Made by a program: the position numbers and the translations under genes. A stretch of DNA of 22,384 nt from Thermoflexales bacterium (GTDB lineage: Bacteria; Chloroflexota; Anaerolineae; B4-G1; SLSP01), in the NCBI GenBank assembly GCA_015486785.1, contig WFQZ01000096.1, positions 1-22,384 of the forward strand. Direction: 5' to 3'. Positions 1 through 7,872 of this stretch are shown piece by piece. Numbering within the stretch: the stretch's first letter is position 1; each line of letters starts with the position of its first letter. The notes beneath the pieces are model-generated. The model was not told where the DNA came from and did not search any database. It was given only the letters and a program-made list of their open reading frames with translations.

Positions 1-71
1 GGCAATCCGGCCAACAGAGCACGCCACTCCCGCCGCTTTCCGCGATTGTTGGTTGCCAGCAACAATTTCAT
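1..71 (-). CDS. rdgB: RdgB/HAM1-type XTP/dITP diphosphatase, N-terminal fragment (cut by window edge)
   Basis: Only the first 23 codons are present; the gene continues beyond base 1. The product begins MKLLLATNNRGKRREWRALL. This matches the N-terminal signature of the house-cleaning ITPase family, T-x-N-x-x-K-x-x-E, with T7, N9, K12 and E15. Enzymes of this family hydrolyse non-canonical purine triphosphates (XTP, dITP, ITP) to monophosphates in the cytoplasm and so keep them out of nucleic acids. The start at 71 is chosen because GGAGGT lies 4 nt upstream and the family protein begins here. An in-frame ATG at 104 would add 11 residues but touches the U-tract of the preceding terminator. The gene lies directly downstream of the S8 protease gene on the same strand, separated by a hairpin terminator. 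With only 23 residues the call rests on one motif. Confidence 0.75.
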   Translation of the reverse strand, partial: MKLLLATNNRGKRREWRALLAGL

Positions 72-104
72 ACCCACCTCCGCAACATTGATCATCTCCT
101 CCAT

Positions 105-135
105 AAAAAAGCGGGGTGAGCTAGGCCCACCCCGC
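105..135 (-). terminator. Rho-independent terminator of the S8 protease gene
   Basis: Read on the minus strand, an 8-bp GC-rich stem (GCGGGGTG at one end, CACCCCGC at the other) encloses a 9-nt loop and is followed at once by six U residues (A-run at 105-110 on the plus strand). It begins 24 bases past the S8 stop codon. It ends about 33 bases before the rdgB start, so it separates the two genes or attenuates transcription into rdgB. Confidence 0.85.
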
Positions 136-159
136 ACGAAAGCGCGTTACACCTCGGCT

Positions 160-3100
160 TTACGGAGCCGGATAGTTACGCACCACCAACGGCAAGTAGA
201 TGTAGTGATTAATCGAGACGATGGCCGTTGCCGAGCCGCTCCCGCCGATGTAATCGAAGGTCGCGGTATTCGCAATCGGTTCCACAATTGTCATGGTATC
301 AACCACCGGCTTCATAGTATAGATGAAGGTGACAGCCGAATCTCCGGCTACGTCACCACTCCAGGTGATCTTACCGTTGGACACCTGGGTTGTGCCAGCC
401 GTGGGGGATACCACCCAGCTACCGAACACCAATTGCGGAGGCAGTGTATCTTCCATCAGCACCGTACTGGCGGTCGTGGAAATCTGATTCGTCAGCTTAA
501 CCGTGTAGGTGAAGACCGAAACAGTCGCGTCCATATCCACCGCACCAGGGGAAACCGACTTGGAGATCGCGATCTGCCCGCCTTGAGGCGCACTTACCTG
601 CAGCGGCACGAAGCAGGATTCGTTCCCCGGCTCACCGCTGTAATCCATCACCATCAAGCCCTTCGGCTGTGTCTGACCATAAGACGCCATTGAGGCAATC
701 CGCGTGTCAATGTTCACCAACCGGCTGGCCGGACCCGGCTCAGAATTATGCACCGTGAACGCAAGCGGTTGCGGAGCGACGATGTCAAAGTACCCGGCAT
801 CTGTTGGATCGGAGCGGCCATTCACATCAAACCCTACAACTTGGAATGTGAACTGCGGAGCATTCCAGAGCGCCGGCAGGAACCATTCCATGTAGCCCGC
901 GTTGTAGTCAGTGTATATCAGGTAAGGACTGGCCAGGCTTAATTTCCCGGTGGCGAGATCTACTTGCGCCACAATCCACGTATCTGTATCGCCCCCGCCG
1001 CCGTATGCTCCATAGTTCCAGTTGAAGTCCACGAGATCAGGCGAGCCATCACCGTTGGCATCAATGTAGAGGTCCATTTCCCCAAAGGTCGGCTGCGGCG
1101 TGTGGTGAGATCCCCAGGTAGCGATGATCACATCGGCGACATCGCCGTAGAACCCACTCTTCCAGCCGTAGTCCATGGCCACGTACTTCACATCTCCCAT
1201 ATCCGTCTGGGAAATATCATTGGTGCTCGTGATCAACACTGAGTGTGCTTCCACGTAAGTGGTGATCGCGCCGCTCTCCTGCAAAGTGATGGTCGCAACA
1301 TCCGTGGTCCAGTTAGAGATGGTCATGTTCTTGTCCACCGTGCTCATCTTGGAGTACGGACGCGGCACCATGTAGAAAGGCACCCGCAAAGTGTTCTTTG
1401 CAGCATCGGTGAAGATCACAAACCCATAGACCTCCTCCAATGAGCCAACCCCCACCGGAATCTTGGTCATATCCACCGTCATCGTCACCGGCACAACGGC
1501 CTCGCCATTGGCGGTCACATCAACCGTCGGCGGCACATTGATGGTCACGCCATCGGTGATTGAGCCGGTTTGAAGCACCGCACTCACTGTGTAAGCGTGG
1601 GTGGCCGTGTACCAACTGTAGAGCCGGATGGTCTTGGTCAAGACAACTTTCGCTTGGTCGCTGGCTACGACGCCGTAGCTCAAGCTCACCAGGTCCTCAT
1701 CACCAACCGCCACCGCCCTGGTCGCGGCAGCCTTATCCACCTGCACTCGCCCCGCACCACCGCGCGGGATCGGCACGCCGATGCACTTCGCCGTGTTCAT
1801 CAACGCGGCCTTGATCTGCTCCACCGTCCAGTTCGGGTGGGCTTTCTTCATCAGTGCAGCCACACCGGCCATGTGCGGCGCAGCCATAGACGTTCCGCTC
1901 ATGCTCACGCCTTGATTGCCACTGCCCATCTTGGCCGCGAAGATCGCCACACCGGGCGCGGTGATCTCCGGCTTGAGCTTGGAATCGTATCCGCGCGGGC
2001 CACGGGAGGAGAAGTCCGCAATGGTATCCGCCGGAATCTTGCTGGCCACGGTTTGGATATCGCTTTCCTTGGAGACTACCACCGTCTGCCCGTGAGCCGT
2101 GGCCAGATTCATCCCGTCCGTATGACCGATGAACCCCGCCGGAATCTGTACCGGGGTGCCGGCCATCGTCACCAGGGCATCGCCACGCGCGGCATCGTTG
2201 AAGATAATCGCCCCAATCGCACCCAGGGCCGCAGCATTGTTGACTTTTTGCGTGAAGGCACAAGCCCCGCGCTGGATCAAAGCGACTTTCCCTTGCAGTT
2301 CGGTGGTGGTACTCACCGCCGAGGTATCGCAGAAGTCGTCGTCGATCCCCAACTTCCCCACGTAATACAACGTGGCCGTCACCGTCTCAGTGTAATGCCC
2401 GGTACCGCCATCAAAGGCCGGGACGTTGTACAAGATATTGGTCAGCGTGGGCACGGTGGTGTCTTTAATGCCGAGGGTCGGGCCGGTTGCATAACCGGTC
2501 GTGCTGGCGGCAACCGAAATCGCCGAATCGGCAACCGACGGAGACCCCACGATGTAAGGCACATCGCCGGAGTTCCCGGCTGAGATCGCCAGCACTACGC
2601 CTTGGTTGGTCAAGTTCTTAACCGCTACCATCTCCGGGTCGGCGGGATCATTCGGCCCGTAGGTCGAACCGAGCGACATATTGACGACACCGATCTTATC
2701 CGCTTCAGTGGTCGCCGACAGGTTGTGCGTGGCGATCCACTCCAGAGCGTTCACCACCAGGTTGGTGGAGCCTTCCTTCCCGAAGACCTTGAGCGCGTAC
2801 AGCTTTGCCATCGGAGCCACGCCGGTCATCACTTGCCCGGCGGCAATGCCGGCAATAGTGGAAGCTACGTGTGTGCCGTGTCCGCCCTCATCCAGAGGAT
2901 CGGGATCGGGGAACGGAATGGTATCGGTGACCACTTTGCTGCCGGCGTCGTAGTTCGTCCCGGCGAAGTCGTATCCGCCCACCACTTTCGCCGTGGGGAA
3001 GGTACCGGTTTCAATAGTCGTGGGATCGTTCACTGCGTAATCTTGATTGCCGCCAAAGACCACGTGAGTGTAGTCAATGCCGGTATCCACCACCGCAACG

Positions 3101-3672
3101 TTGATCCCCGTACCATCGACGCCTAGATTGTGCCACACTTCCGGCGCGCCGATCAAGGGCACACTGTTCCCCAGCGTGGGCACATCTTCTGGAGCGCGAT
3201 GAATCGCCTTAACGTAGGGCAACGCCTGGATGGCCGACAGTTGCTTGCTGGGCACCTGGGCCAAGAACCCGTTGTACACCATCGTGTAGCGGCCCATGAT
3301 CGTGGCGCCCCGGGAAACCAGCTTCGGCTCCAACGCGGCCTGCACTTGCTCCAACTGCTTGCGGTAGCTGATCTGCGCCGCGCGAGCCATCCGCGTCTCC
3401 TGCGCCTTTGCCAATACCGGAGCCTGCTCCAGCTCAATGATCACCGCAACCGGCTGAGATACAAAATCGGCCAGTGCGTGCGGGACCTCGCCGCCATTGA
3501 GTTGGATAAACTCATCAATGGACATGCCATTGGCAAACATCGCCTGCACTTCCGCAGGGACTTCTTGCGGTGTTCCCGGTGCTGCGGCCACGCTCTGCGC
3601 TCCGGTGAACGGAACGAGCAGCATGCTCAGCACGAGAATCGCATTAAACCAAAATGCTAACTGCTTAGTCAT
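160..3672 (-). CDS. Secreted S8 family serine peptidase (subtilase) with PA and DUF11-like domains
   Basis: Predicted extracellular subtilisin-like endopeptidase of 1170 residues. Residues 1-31 form a Sec signal peptide (hydrophobic 8-24, AAA near the cleavage site). An I9-type propeptide covers about 70-160. The catalytic domain starts near 175 and shows the full triad: D196 in VVDTGID, H265 in GHGTHVA and S595 in SGTSMAAPH, with the oxyanion N367 in SAGNSG. A protease-associated (PA) domain is inserted between the catalytic Asn and Ser, about 410-540 (KVALIQRGACAF). After the protease domain come a beta-rich Fn3-like region, a DxDxDG calcium-binding-like loop (YIDANGDGSPD) and a DUF11-like adhesion or stalk domain at about 1034-1157. 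The protein ends YIYLPLVVRNYPAP. GGAGGT lies 5 nt before the ATG. It is transcribed away from the AhpD/S9 operon. Function as a scavenging or surface protease is inferred. Confidence 0.95.
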   Translation of the reverse strand: MTKQLAFWFNAILVLSMLLVPFTGAQSVAAAPGTPQEVPAEVQAMFANGMSIDEFIQLNGGEVPHALADFVSQPVAVIIELEQAPVLAKAQETRMARAAQISYRKQLEQVQAALEPKLVSRGATIMGRYTMVYNGFLAQVPSKQLSAIQALPYVKAIHRAPEDVPTLGNSVPLIGAPEVWHNLGVDGTGINVAVVDTGIDYTHVVFGGNQDYAVNDPTTIETGTFPTAKVVGGYDFAGTNYDAGSKVVTDTIPFPDPDPLDEGGHGTHVASTIAGIAAGQVMTGVAPMAKLYALKVFGKEGSTNLVVNALEWIATHNLSATTEADKIGVVNMSLGSTYGPNDPADPEMVAVKNLTNQGVVLAISAGNSGDVPYIVGSPSVADSAISVAASTTGYATGPTLGIKDTTVPTLTNILYNVPAFDGGTGHYTETVTATLYYVGKLGIDDDFCDTSAVSTTTELQGKVALIQRGACAFTQKVNNAAALGAIGAIIFNDAARGDALVTMAGTPVQIPAGFIGHTDGMNLATAHGQTVVVSKESDIQTVASKIPADTIADFSSRGPRGYDSKLKPEITAPGVAIFAAKMGSGNQGVSMSGTSMAAPHMAGVAALMKKAHPNWTVEQIKAALMNTAKCIGVPIPRGGAGRVQVDKAAATRAVAVGDEDLVSLSYGVVASDQAKVVLTKTIRLYSWYTATHAYTVSAVLQTGSITDGVTINVPPTVDVTANGEAVVPVTMTVDMTKIPVGVGSLEEVYGFVIFTDAAKNTLRVPFYMVPRPYSKMSTVDKNMTISNWTTDVATITLQESGAITTYVEAHSVLITSTNDISQTDMGDVKYVAMDYGWKSGFYGDVADVIIATWGSHHTPQPTFGEMDLYIDANGDGSPDLVDFNWNYGAYGGGGDTDTWIVAQVDLATGKLSLASPYLIYTDYNAGYMEWFLPALWNAPQFTFQVVGFDVNGRSDPTDAGYFDIVAPQPLAFTVHNSEPGPASRLVNIDTRIASMASYGQTQPKGLMVMDYSGEPGNESCFVPLQVSAPQGGQIAISKSVSPGAVDMDATVSVFTYTVKLTNQISTTASTVLMEDTLPPQLVFGSWVVSPTAGTTQVSNGKITWSGDVAGDSAVTFIYTMKPVVDTMTIVEPIANTATFDYIGGSGSATAIVSINHYIYLPLVVRNYPAP

Positions 3673-3795
3673 TACAACCTCCCTCTTAACGAAATGTGAA
3701 CGTAACTTGAACTAAAACTTCTGTGTCCGGCTAACTTGTGTTGATCTTTCGCTATGCACCTCCTTTGTAATTATCAGAGTCATACACTACGTGGT

Positions 3796-3848
3796 ACATG
3801 TTGCCACAATATTTGGCAAATGTCAATGGCCAATACCTTGTGACAAGG
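3796..3848 (-). promoter_or_regulatory. Candidate promoter/operator region of the S8 gene, with two inverted repeats
   Basis: The 336-bp stretch 3673-4008 holds no gene. In it, 3796-3823 is an interrupted inverted repeat (ACAT-g-TTGCCA, 7-nt centre, TGGCAA-ATGT). At 3836-3848 is a perfect 13-bp palindrome, CCTTGTGACAAGG. A consensus minus-strand -35 TTGACA sits at 3821-3826, between and partly in the repeats; 17 nt further is a weak -10 CAACAT (3798-3803). A better -10-like GATAAT (3770-3775) lacks a good -35. An SD-like GGAGGT on the minus strand at about 3760-3765 has no start codon at a useful distance. The repeat-over-promoter arrangement suggests repressor control of the protease. No binding protein can be named. 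Confidence 0.4.
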
Positions 3849-3951
3849 CAACTGCTTATCGCAAAAGACGCCGACGGCATTGCTCTGCACTCTGTACGCC
3901 CCACACGAAAATTACTCCCCCGGAGCGAAAGCCGTGATTGCTATCCCCAGC

Positions 3952-3979
3952 TTTTCTTTCTCCCAACTCTTATTACAAT
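3952..3979 (+). promoter_or_regulatory. Candidate sigma70-type promoter of the AhpD-like/S9 operon
   Basis: TTTTCT (3952-3957) and TACAAT (3974-3979) are separated by 16 nt. The -10 matches the consensus well and the -35 poorly. The expected start of transcription, near 3987, would give a leader of about 20 nt that contains the AAGGAG ribosome-binding site of the GTG-started gene at 4009. Confidence 0.35.
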
Positions 3980-4008
3980 AGAGATACTGAGCATGGCTAA
4001 GGAGTGCT

Positions 4009-4635
4009 GTGACACAAAAGAAGGATTCACAATGGATAATAGGGCTTATCGTGGGAGCATTAACGGGAATCGCCGGATACTATGGAACGCAAACTCTGCA
4101 CCGCAATTTGCAGGCTACACGTCCACGCGGCAGATTCGGCGGATTTTCCCGTCGGACGTACCACAGTTTCCGCGAAGTACGCGAGGAGTTAGCGTACCTG
4201 TTACAACACCGAGCCGCAATCCGCCGCGCAATGCAATTGGTCGATCCGGCCTTTCAACATCGGTTGATGCTGGCGGTAACGCACGTGAACGGCTGCCGTT
4301 ACTGCGCTCACTATCACGCCAGATTGGCCTTACAGGATGGCTTCTCCCAGGACGAAGTCGCCGAGCTATTAGGCGGGGAGGTGACCGGTTGCCCGGCGGA
4401 GGAAATTCCCGCCTTACGCTACGCGCAGCACTTCGCCGAGTCCAACAAACATCCCGAACCCGCTATGCGGCAGCAGCTAGTGGAAATCTACGGAGCGGAA
4501 CGAGCGCAGGCGATTGAGATCGTCATCCGTATGATCAGCTTGGGCAACTACTCCGGCAACACTTTCGATTATTTCCTGTATCGTATTTCCGGCGGCAAGT
4601 GGGGCGACCGCCAAACACTAATTCACACCTTTTAA
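4009..4635 (+). CDS. Membrane-anchored carboxymuconolactone decarboxylase/AhpD-like protein
   Basis: A 208-residue protein with one N-terminal hydrophobic segment (about 9-27) followed by an all-helical AhpD/CMD-like domain. The diagnostic motif is C96-R-Y-C99-x3-H103 in NGCRYCAHYHARL, the redox-active CxxC plus proton-relay His of AhpD-type peroxidase-partner enzymes. Family members either carry out this thiol chemistry or are gamma-carboxymuconolactone decarboxylases; the CxxC favours the thiol type. The gene starts with GTG at 4009, with AAGGAG 4 nt upstream (GGAG at 4001-4004). It ends 10 nt before the S9 peptidase gene, so the two are probably cotranscribed. The membrane anchor is unusual, since most AhpD-like proteins are soluble. 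The substrate is unknown. Confidence 0.8.
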   Translation: MTQKKDSQWIIGLIVGALTGIAGYYGTQTLHRNLQATRPRGRFGGFSRRTYHSFREVREELAYLLQHRAAIRRAMQLVDPAFQHRLMLAVTHVNGCRYCAHYHARLALQDGFSQDEVAELLGGEVTGCPAEEIPALRYAQHFAESNKHPEPAMRQQLVEIYGAERAQAIEIVIRMISLGNYSGNTFDYFLYRISGGKWGDRQTLIHTF

Positions 4636-4645
4636 GGAGGGCAAC

Positions 4646-6652
4646 ATGGCTCTGAAGAAGCGACGGATCAAAGCAAGCGACCTTTATCGCATTCGGCAGA
4701 TTTCACACCCGGAAATTTCACCCGATGGCAAGCACGTGGTCTATGCGGTACAGCGCGTCGACCGCCAAACAGAGAAGAAGTACACGAATTTGTGGTGGGT
4801 GGCAACCTCAGGCGGAAAGGCACATCCTTTCACCACCGGCGACCACGTAGATAGTCAGCCCCGCTGGTCACCGGATGGACAATGGGTCGCTTTTATCTCC
4901 AACCGCGCAGACGAGAAACAGCCGCAACTGTACTTGATCCCCGCCAACGGAGGGGAAGCCCGTAAGCTCACCGACCTCAAGGGCGAGTTCGCCTCCTTCG
5001 CCTGGTCGCCGGACGGCAAACAGATCATCTGCCAATTCCGCAAAAAGGATAAGGAGGCCCTGAAACGCGAGAAGGACGAGCGCAAGAAGAAATTGGGGCT
5101 TGTGTACCGACGGATCACCCGCTTGCACTACTCCCTCGATGGCTACGGATTTCTGCCCCAGGAGCGATGGCACTTGTGGATCATTGATGTGAAATCCGGC
5201 AAGGCCAAACAGCTCACCTCCGGCAAAGTCTATGATGAAAAATCCCCTTGCTGGTCGCCGGACGGCAAGCAGATCGCCTTCGTCTCCAATCGTTCCGTTG
5301 ACCCAGACCTGCATCCTGACGAAGACGACCTCTACCTCATCCCCGCAACCGGCGGCGAGATGCGGAAGTTAAATGCGCCGTTGGGGCCTAAATCTCTGCC
5401 CCGCTTCTCCCCCGATGGCAAATGGGTGGCCTACATAGGGCATGAGGGACGTGGCGACTGGTGGAAGAACGAGCGACTTTGGATCGTCCCCACGGAGAGC
5501 GACGAAGCGGCGAGATGCCTGACCAAAGACTTTGATGTGACGCTTAACCCCTTCACAATCAACGACGTAGGTTCTGCGGAGATGATGCCACCCACCTGGT
5601 CTAACGACGGCCAGAAGTTGTACTTCCAGGTAAGTCAGCACGGCAGCACAACGCTGAACGCGATCAACGTTTCCGGGGGCGAGATGGAAGAAGTCATCGG
5701 GCCGGGCGGCGTGGTGGGCACATACACCTTTGACCAGTCCCAGCAAAAGCTGGCTTACTTCTACGGGCAGATGAAAGACCCGGCTCAAGTGTGGCTACGC
5801 GAGATGCCCACCGGCAAGTCCCGCCAACTGACGAACCTAAATTCCAAACTGCTTTCGCGCCTGGATTTAGGCGAGATCGAAGAAGTGTGGTTCAAAGGCC
5901 CGGATGACAACGATCTGCAAGGCTGGATTCTCAAGCCGCCGGACTTTGACCCAAAGAAACAGTATCCTTCCGTGCTGGAGATTCACGGCGGGCCAATGGC
6001 GCAATACGGTAACTTTTTCATGCACGAATTCTATTACCTGGCGGCGCATGGCTACGTGGTGTACTTCAGCAATCCGCGCGGCGGCCTGGGCTACGGAGAA
6101 GAACACGCCAAGGCTATTTGGGGCGGCTGGGGCGGCGCGGACTATGACGATTTGATGGCCTGGACCGACTACATGCTCCAGCAGCCGTACATTGACCCGC
6201 AGCGGCTCGGCGTGACCGGCGGCAGCTACGGCGGCTATATGACGGCCTGGATCATCGGGCACACGAAGCGCTACCAGGCCGCCGTGGCGCAACGCAGCGT
6301 GACCAATTGCGTGAGCATGTGGGGGTCCAGCGATGCGAACTGGGTTTTCCAAATGCCGTGGGGCAACAAACCGCCTTACGAAGACATTGAAGCACTTTGG
6401 GAATCATCCCCGATGAAGCATGTGGGGAACGCCCGCACGCCCACCTTGGTCATTCACAGTGAGCGAGACATGCGCTGCCCGCTGGAGCAGGGGCAACAAC
6501 TCTACGTCGCCCTCAAAACGCTCCACGTGGATACAGAGTTGATCCTCTTCCCCGACGAACCACACGGACTTTCGCGCGTCGGGCGCACCGATAGACGCAT
6601 CGCCCGGCTCAAACACATCCGCCGCTGGTTTGATCGTTACTTAGCTGCCTAA
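4646..6652 (+). CDS. S9 family peptidase (prolyl oligopeptidase/acylaminoacyl-peptidase type)
   Basis: A 668-residue serine peptidase of the prolyl-oligopeptidase clan. Residues about 15-400 form a beta-propeller built of PD40/TolB-like blades, seen as repeated W/F-SPDGK units near 25, 74, 120, 203 and 255. Residues about 425-668 are an alpha/beta-hydrolase domain. The catalytic triad is visible: nucleophile S527 in GGSYGG, D608 in HSERD and H640 in PHGLS. Such enzymes trim short peptides, often removing acylated or N-terminal residues. No signal peptide is visible, so it is probably cytoplasmic. The highly charged insert at about 132-152 (KKDKEALKREKDERKKK) is typical of S9C members. AAGGAGG directly precedes the ATG and overlaps the stop of the upstream AhpD-like gene. 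A strong terminator follows the stop codon by 20 bases. Confidence 0.93.
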   Translation: MALKKRRIKASDLYRIRQISHPEISPDGKHVVYAVQRVDRQTEKKYTNLWWVATSGGKAHPFTTGDHVDSQPRWSPDGQWVAFISNRADEKQPQLYLIPANGGEARKLTDLKGEFASFAWSPDGKQIICQFRKKDKEALKREKDERKKKLGLVYRRITRLHYSLDGYGFLPQERWHLWIIDVKSGKAKQLTSGKVYDEKSPCWSPDGKQIAFVSNRSVDPDLHPDEDDLYLIPATGGEMRKLNAPLGPKSLPRFSPDGKWVAYIGHEGRGDWWKNERLWIVPTESDEAARCLTKDFDVTLNPFTINDVGSAEMMPPTWSNDGQKLYFQVSQHGSTTLNAINVSGGEMEEVIGPGGVVGTYTFDQSQQKLAYFYGQMKDPAQVWLREMPTGKSRQLTNLNSKLLSRLDLGEIEEVWFKGPDDNDLQGWILKPPDFDPKKQYPSVLEIHGGPMAQYGNFFMHEFYYLAAHGYVVYFSNPRGGLGYGEEHAKAIWGGWGGADYDDLMAWTDYMLQQPYIDPQRLGVTGGSYGGYMTAWIIGHTKRYQAAVAQRSVTNCVSMWGSSDANWVFQMPWGNKPPYEDIEALWESSPMKHVGNARTPTLVIHSERDMRCPLEQGQQLYVALKTLHVDTELILFPDEPHGLSRVGRTDRRIARLKHIRRWFDRYLAA

Positions 6653-6672
6653 CCGTTCCGTAGAATCACACA

Positions 6673-6705
6673 GGACGCGGGGATTTACTTCTCCGCGTCC
6701 TTTTT
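6673..6705 (+). terminator. Rho-independent terminator of the S9 operon
   Basis: GGACGCGG and CCGCGTCC form an 8-bp stem, extendable to 11 bp with one G-U pair, followed by TTTTT on the plus strand. The hairpin and U-tract lie inside the last codons and stop of the convergent gene at 6685-7212, so the terminator is written in the antisense of that coding sequence. Read on the minus strand no T-run follows, so it should act only on the plus strand. Confidence 0.9.
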
Positions 6706-7212
6706 AATGTCAGCAGCGAACAACTCCCGCAAACAGTCCGGGTGCAAGTTGAACATCGGCACTTCCTGCCGATAGAGCCGATACGAGTCACCGAACTTGC
6801 GCAAAGCCTCCGGCTCTTCGACCACCTTGATCATCACCAGCATGAAGAGCATTTCCAGCGGGGCGATGAGCATGACGAAGCTCGGCGATCCCAGAATCAA
6901 CGCCACGGCCAGCGGGAAGAGCAGCAGCCCCAAGTGCATCGGATGGCGCATGCAACCGTAGACGCCGGATCGTACCAGGCGATTGGTCTCCATACGAGCA
7001 ACCTCGCCCTCACGCCCGTGCCGCGCGAGCCAACGCCCGGTGTTACGGCTGGCACGCAGCACCAGATTGAGCAGCAACGCCCCCAGCACGAGCGTCACCA
7101 AGTGGAAGGGAATACTGCGCAGCAGTTGTGGAAACCAGCGCGTATCCAGCCACAATCCCAGCGCACCGCCGCCTATCAGCATCACAACCCATACAATCAA
7201 ACGAGCGATCAT
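6685..7212 (-). CDS. Isoprenylcysteine carboxyl methyltransferase (ICMT)-like membrane methyltransferase
   Basis: A 175-residue integral membrane protein with hydrophobic segments at about 3-21, 36-53, 92-108 and 112-130. The SAM-binding signature of the ICMT/PEMT-like superfamily is present: NRLVRSGVYGCMRHPMHLG (R89-H90-P91), then EEPEALRKFGDSYRLYRQEVP near 132-151. The bacterial members are mostly uncharacterised SAM-dependent methyltransferases of membrane lipids, quinones or small molecules, so the substrate here is open. The start ATG overlaps the stop of the upstream DUF4276 gene as ATGA, implying translational coupling; GGAGG lies upstream inside that gene. It is the last gene of the five-gene minus-strand operon. 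Its final codons run through the terminator of the convergent S9 gene, and no terminator of its own was seen. Confidence 0.82.
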   Translation of the reverse strand: MIARLIVWVVMLIGGGALGLWLDTRWFPQLLRSIPFHLVTLVLGALLLNLVLRASRNTGRWLARHGREGEVARMETNRLVRSGVYGCMRHPMHLGLLLFPLAVALILGSPSFVMLIAPLEMLFMLVMIKVVEEPEALRKFGDSYRLYRQEVPMFNLHPDCLRELFAADIKKDAEK

Positions 7213-7865
7213 TTTGTCCTTTCCTCCATTGGGGTTACGCGCCCCTCTTGCCCCGCAGATGCAACCAACTCTTCCATAGCATGAATCAGCCGTCGGAAAG
7301 AGCGTGAGCGGCGGGCGGCCACACCCAAGTCTATGTACCGGGTCATCCCCGGTTGGTGTTGAGTTTCCTTATACGCATACCCTCGCCTCATCCGTTTCGT
7401 CAACCAGCCCTTGGCGTCCCGTATCTCTTCCACTATCGACCGGCCCTCTTGATCCCTTGGTGGCGTCGGGTTCTGCGTGAAAGCCTCGGTGAAGTGATAC
7501 TTTCCCTGAGAAACAATAGCTTCGATGCTGGCAAGAAACCATGCCTCATACTCACGGTGCGCCAAGACGATGGCTACCGGCATTGTGTGGTAGCCAACTT
7601 GCGCGGCGAGATTCCGCGCTTCTTGGGCCGGACAACCATCGTCCAAATCCAACAGGATGAGTACCGCAGATGCCCCCTCGAGACGGGCATAACGGAGGTA
7701 ATTGGCGAGTTTCCTTCTTAAGGTCGGCAGGCTATGAGCGCGTTTGGGCGTCCCGACTTCCCAATCGTAGGCTTGCAAGTGCTCATGCAAGATTCTACGC
7801 AGCAATAGGGGCACGGCTTTAGCGTCTCCATCCCCCTCAACAATGGGCACCAAGAGCTTGCTCAT
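7209..7865 (-). CDS. DUF4276 family protein (TOPRIM-like), partner of the adjacent ATPase
   Basis: A 218-residue protein with the hallmarks of DUF4276. The N-terminal strand and acidic residue are in PIVEGDGDAKAVPLLLRRIL (E10); the second acidic cluster is LLDLDDG (D73, D75, D76); the conserved REYEAWFLAS lies at 104-113. The E...DxD pattern resembles TOPRIM folds of OLD nucleases and topoisomerases, so a metal-dependent nuclease-like role is plausible but unproven. The chosen start is ATG 7865, 7 nt after the ATPase stop, with GGAG 10 nt upstream and family alignment beginning there. A TTG at 7898 would add 11 residues overlapping the ATPase. DUF4276 genes are often found next to AAA/ABC ATPases. 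The closest functional analogy is AriA/AriB of PARIS, whose AriB is the TOPRIM-like DUF4435, not the same family. Confidence 0.82.
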   Translation of the reverse strand: MSKLLVPIVEGDGDAKAVPLLLRRILHEHLQAYDWEVGTPKRAHSLPTLRRKLANYLRYARLEGASAVLILLDLDDGCPAQEARNLAAQVGYHTMPVAIVLAHREYEAWFLASIEAIVSQGKYHFTEAFTQNPTPPRDQEGRSIVEEIRDAKGWLTKRMRRGYAYKETQHQPGMTRYIDLGVAARRSRSFRRLIHAMEELVASAGQEGRVTPMEERTK

Positions 7866-7872
7866 ACGTATC

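Noticed and set aside
1570..2583. 337-codon plus-strand open frame inside the S8 gene
   Set aside because: Antisense shadow of a gene with a full catalytic triad; the product is rich in Arg, His and Gly with no recognisable domain.
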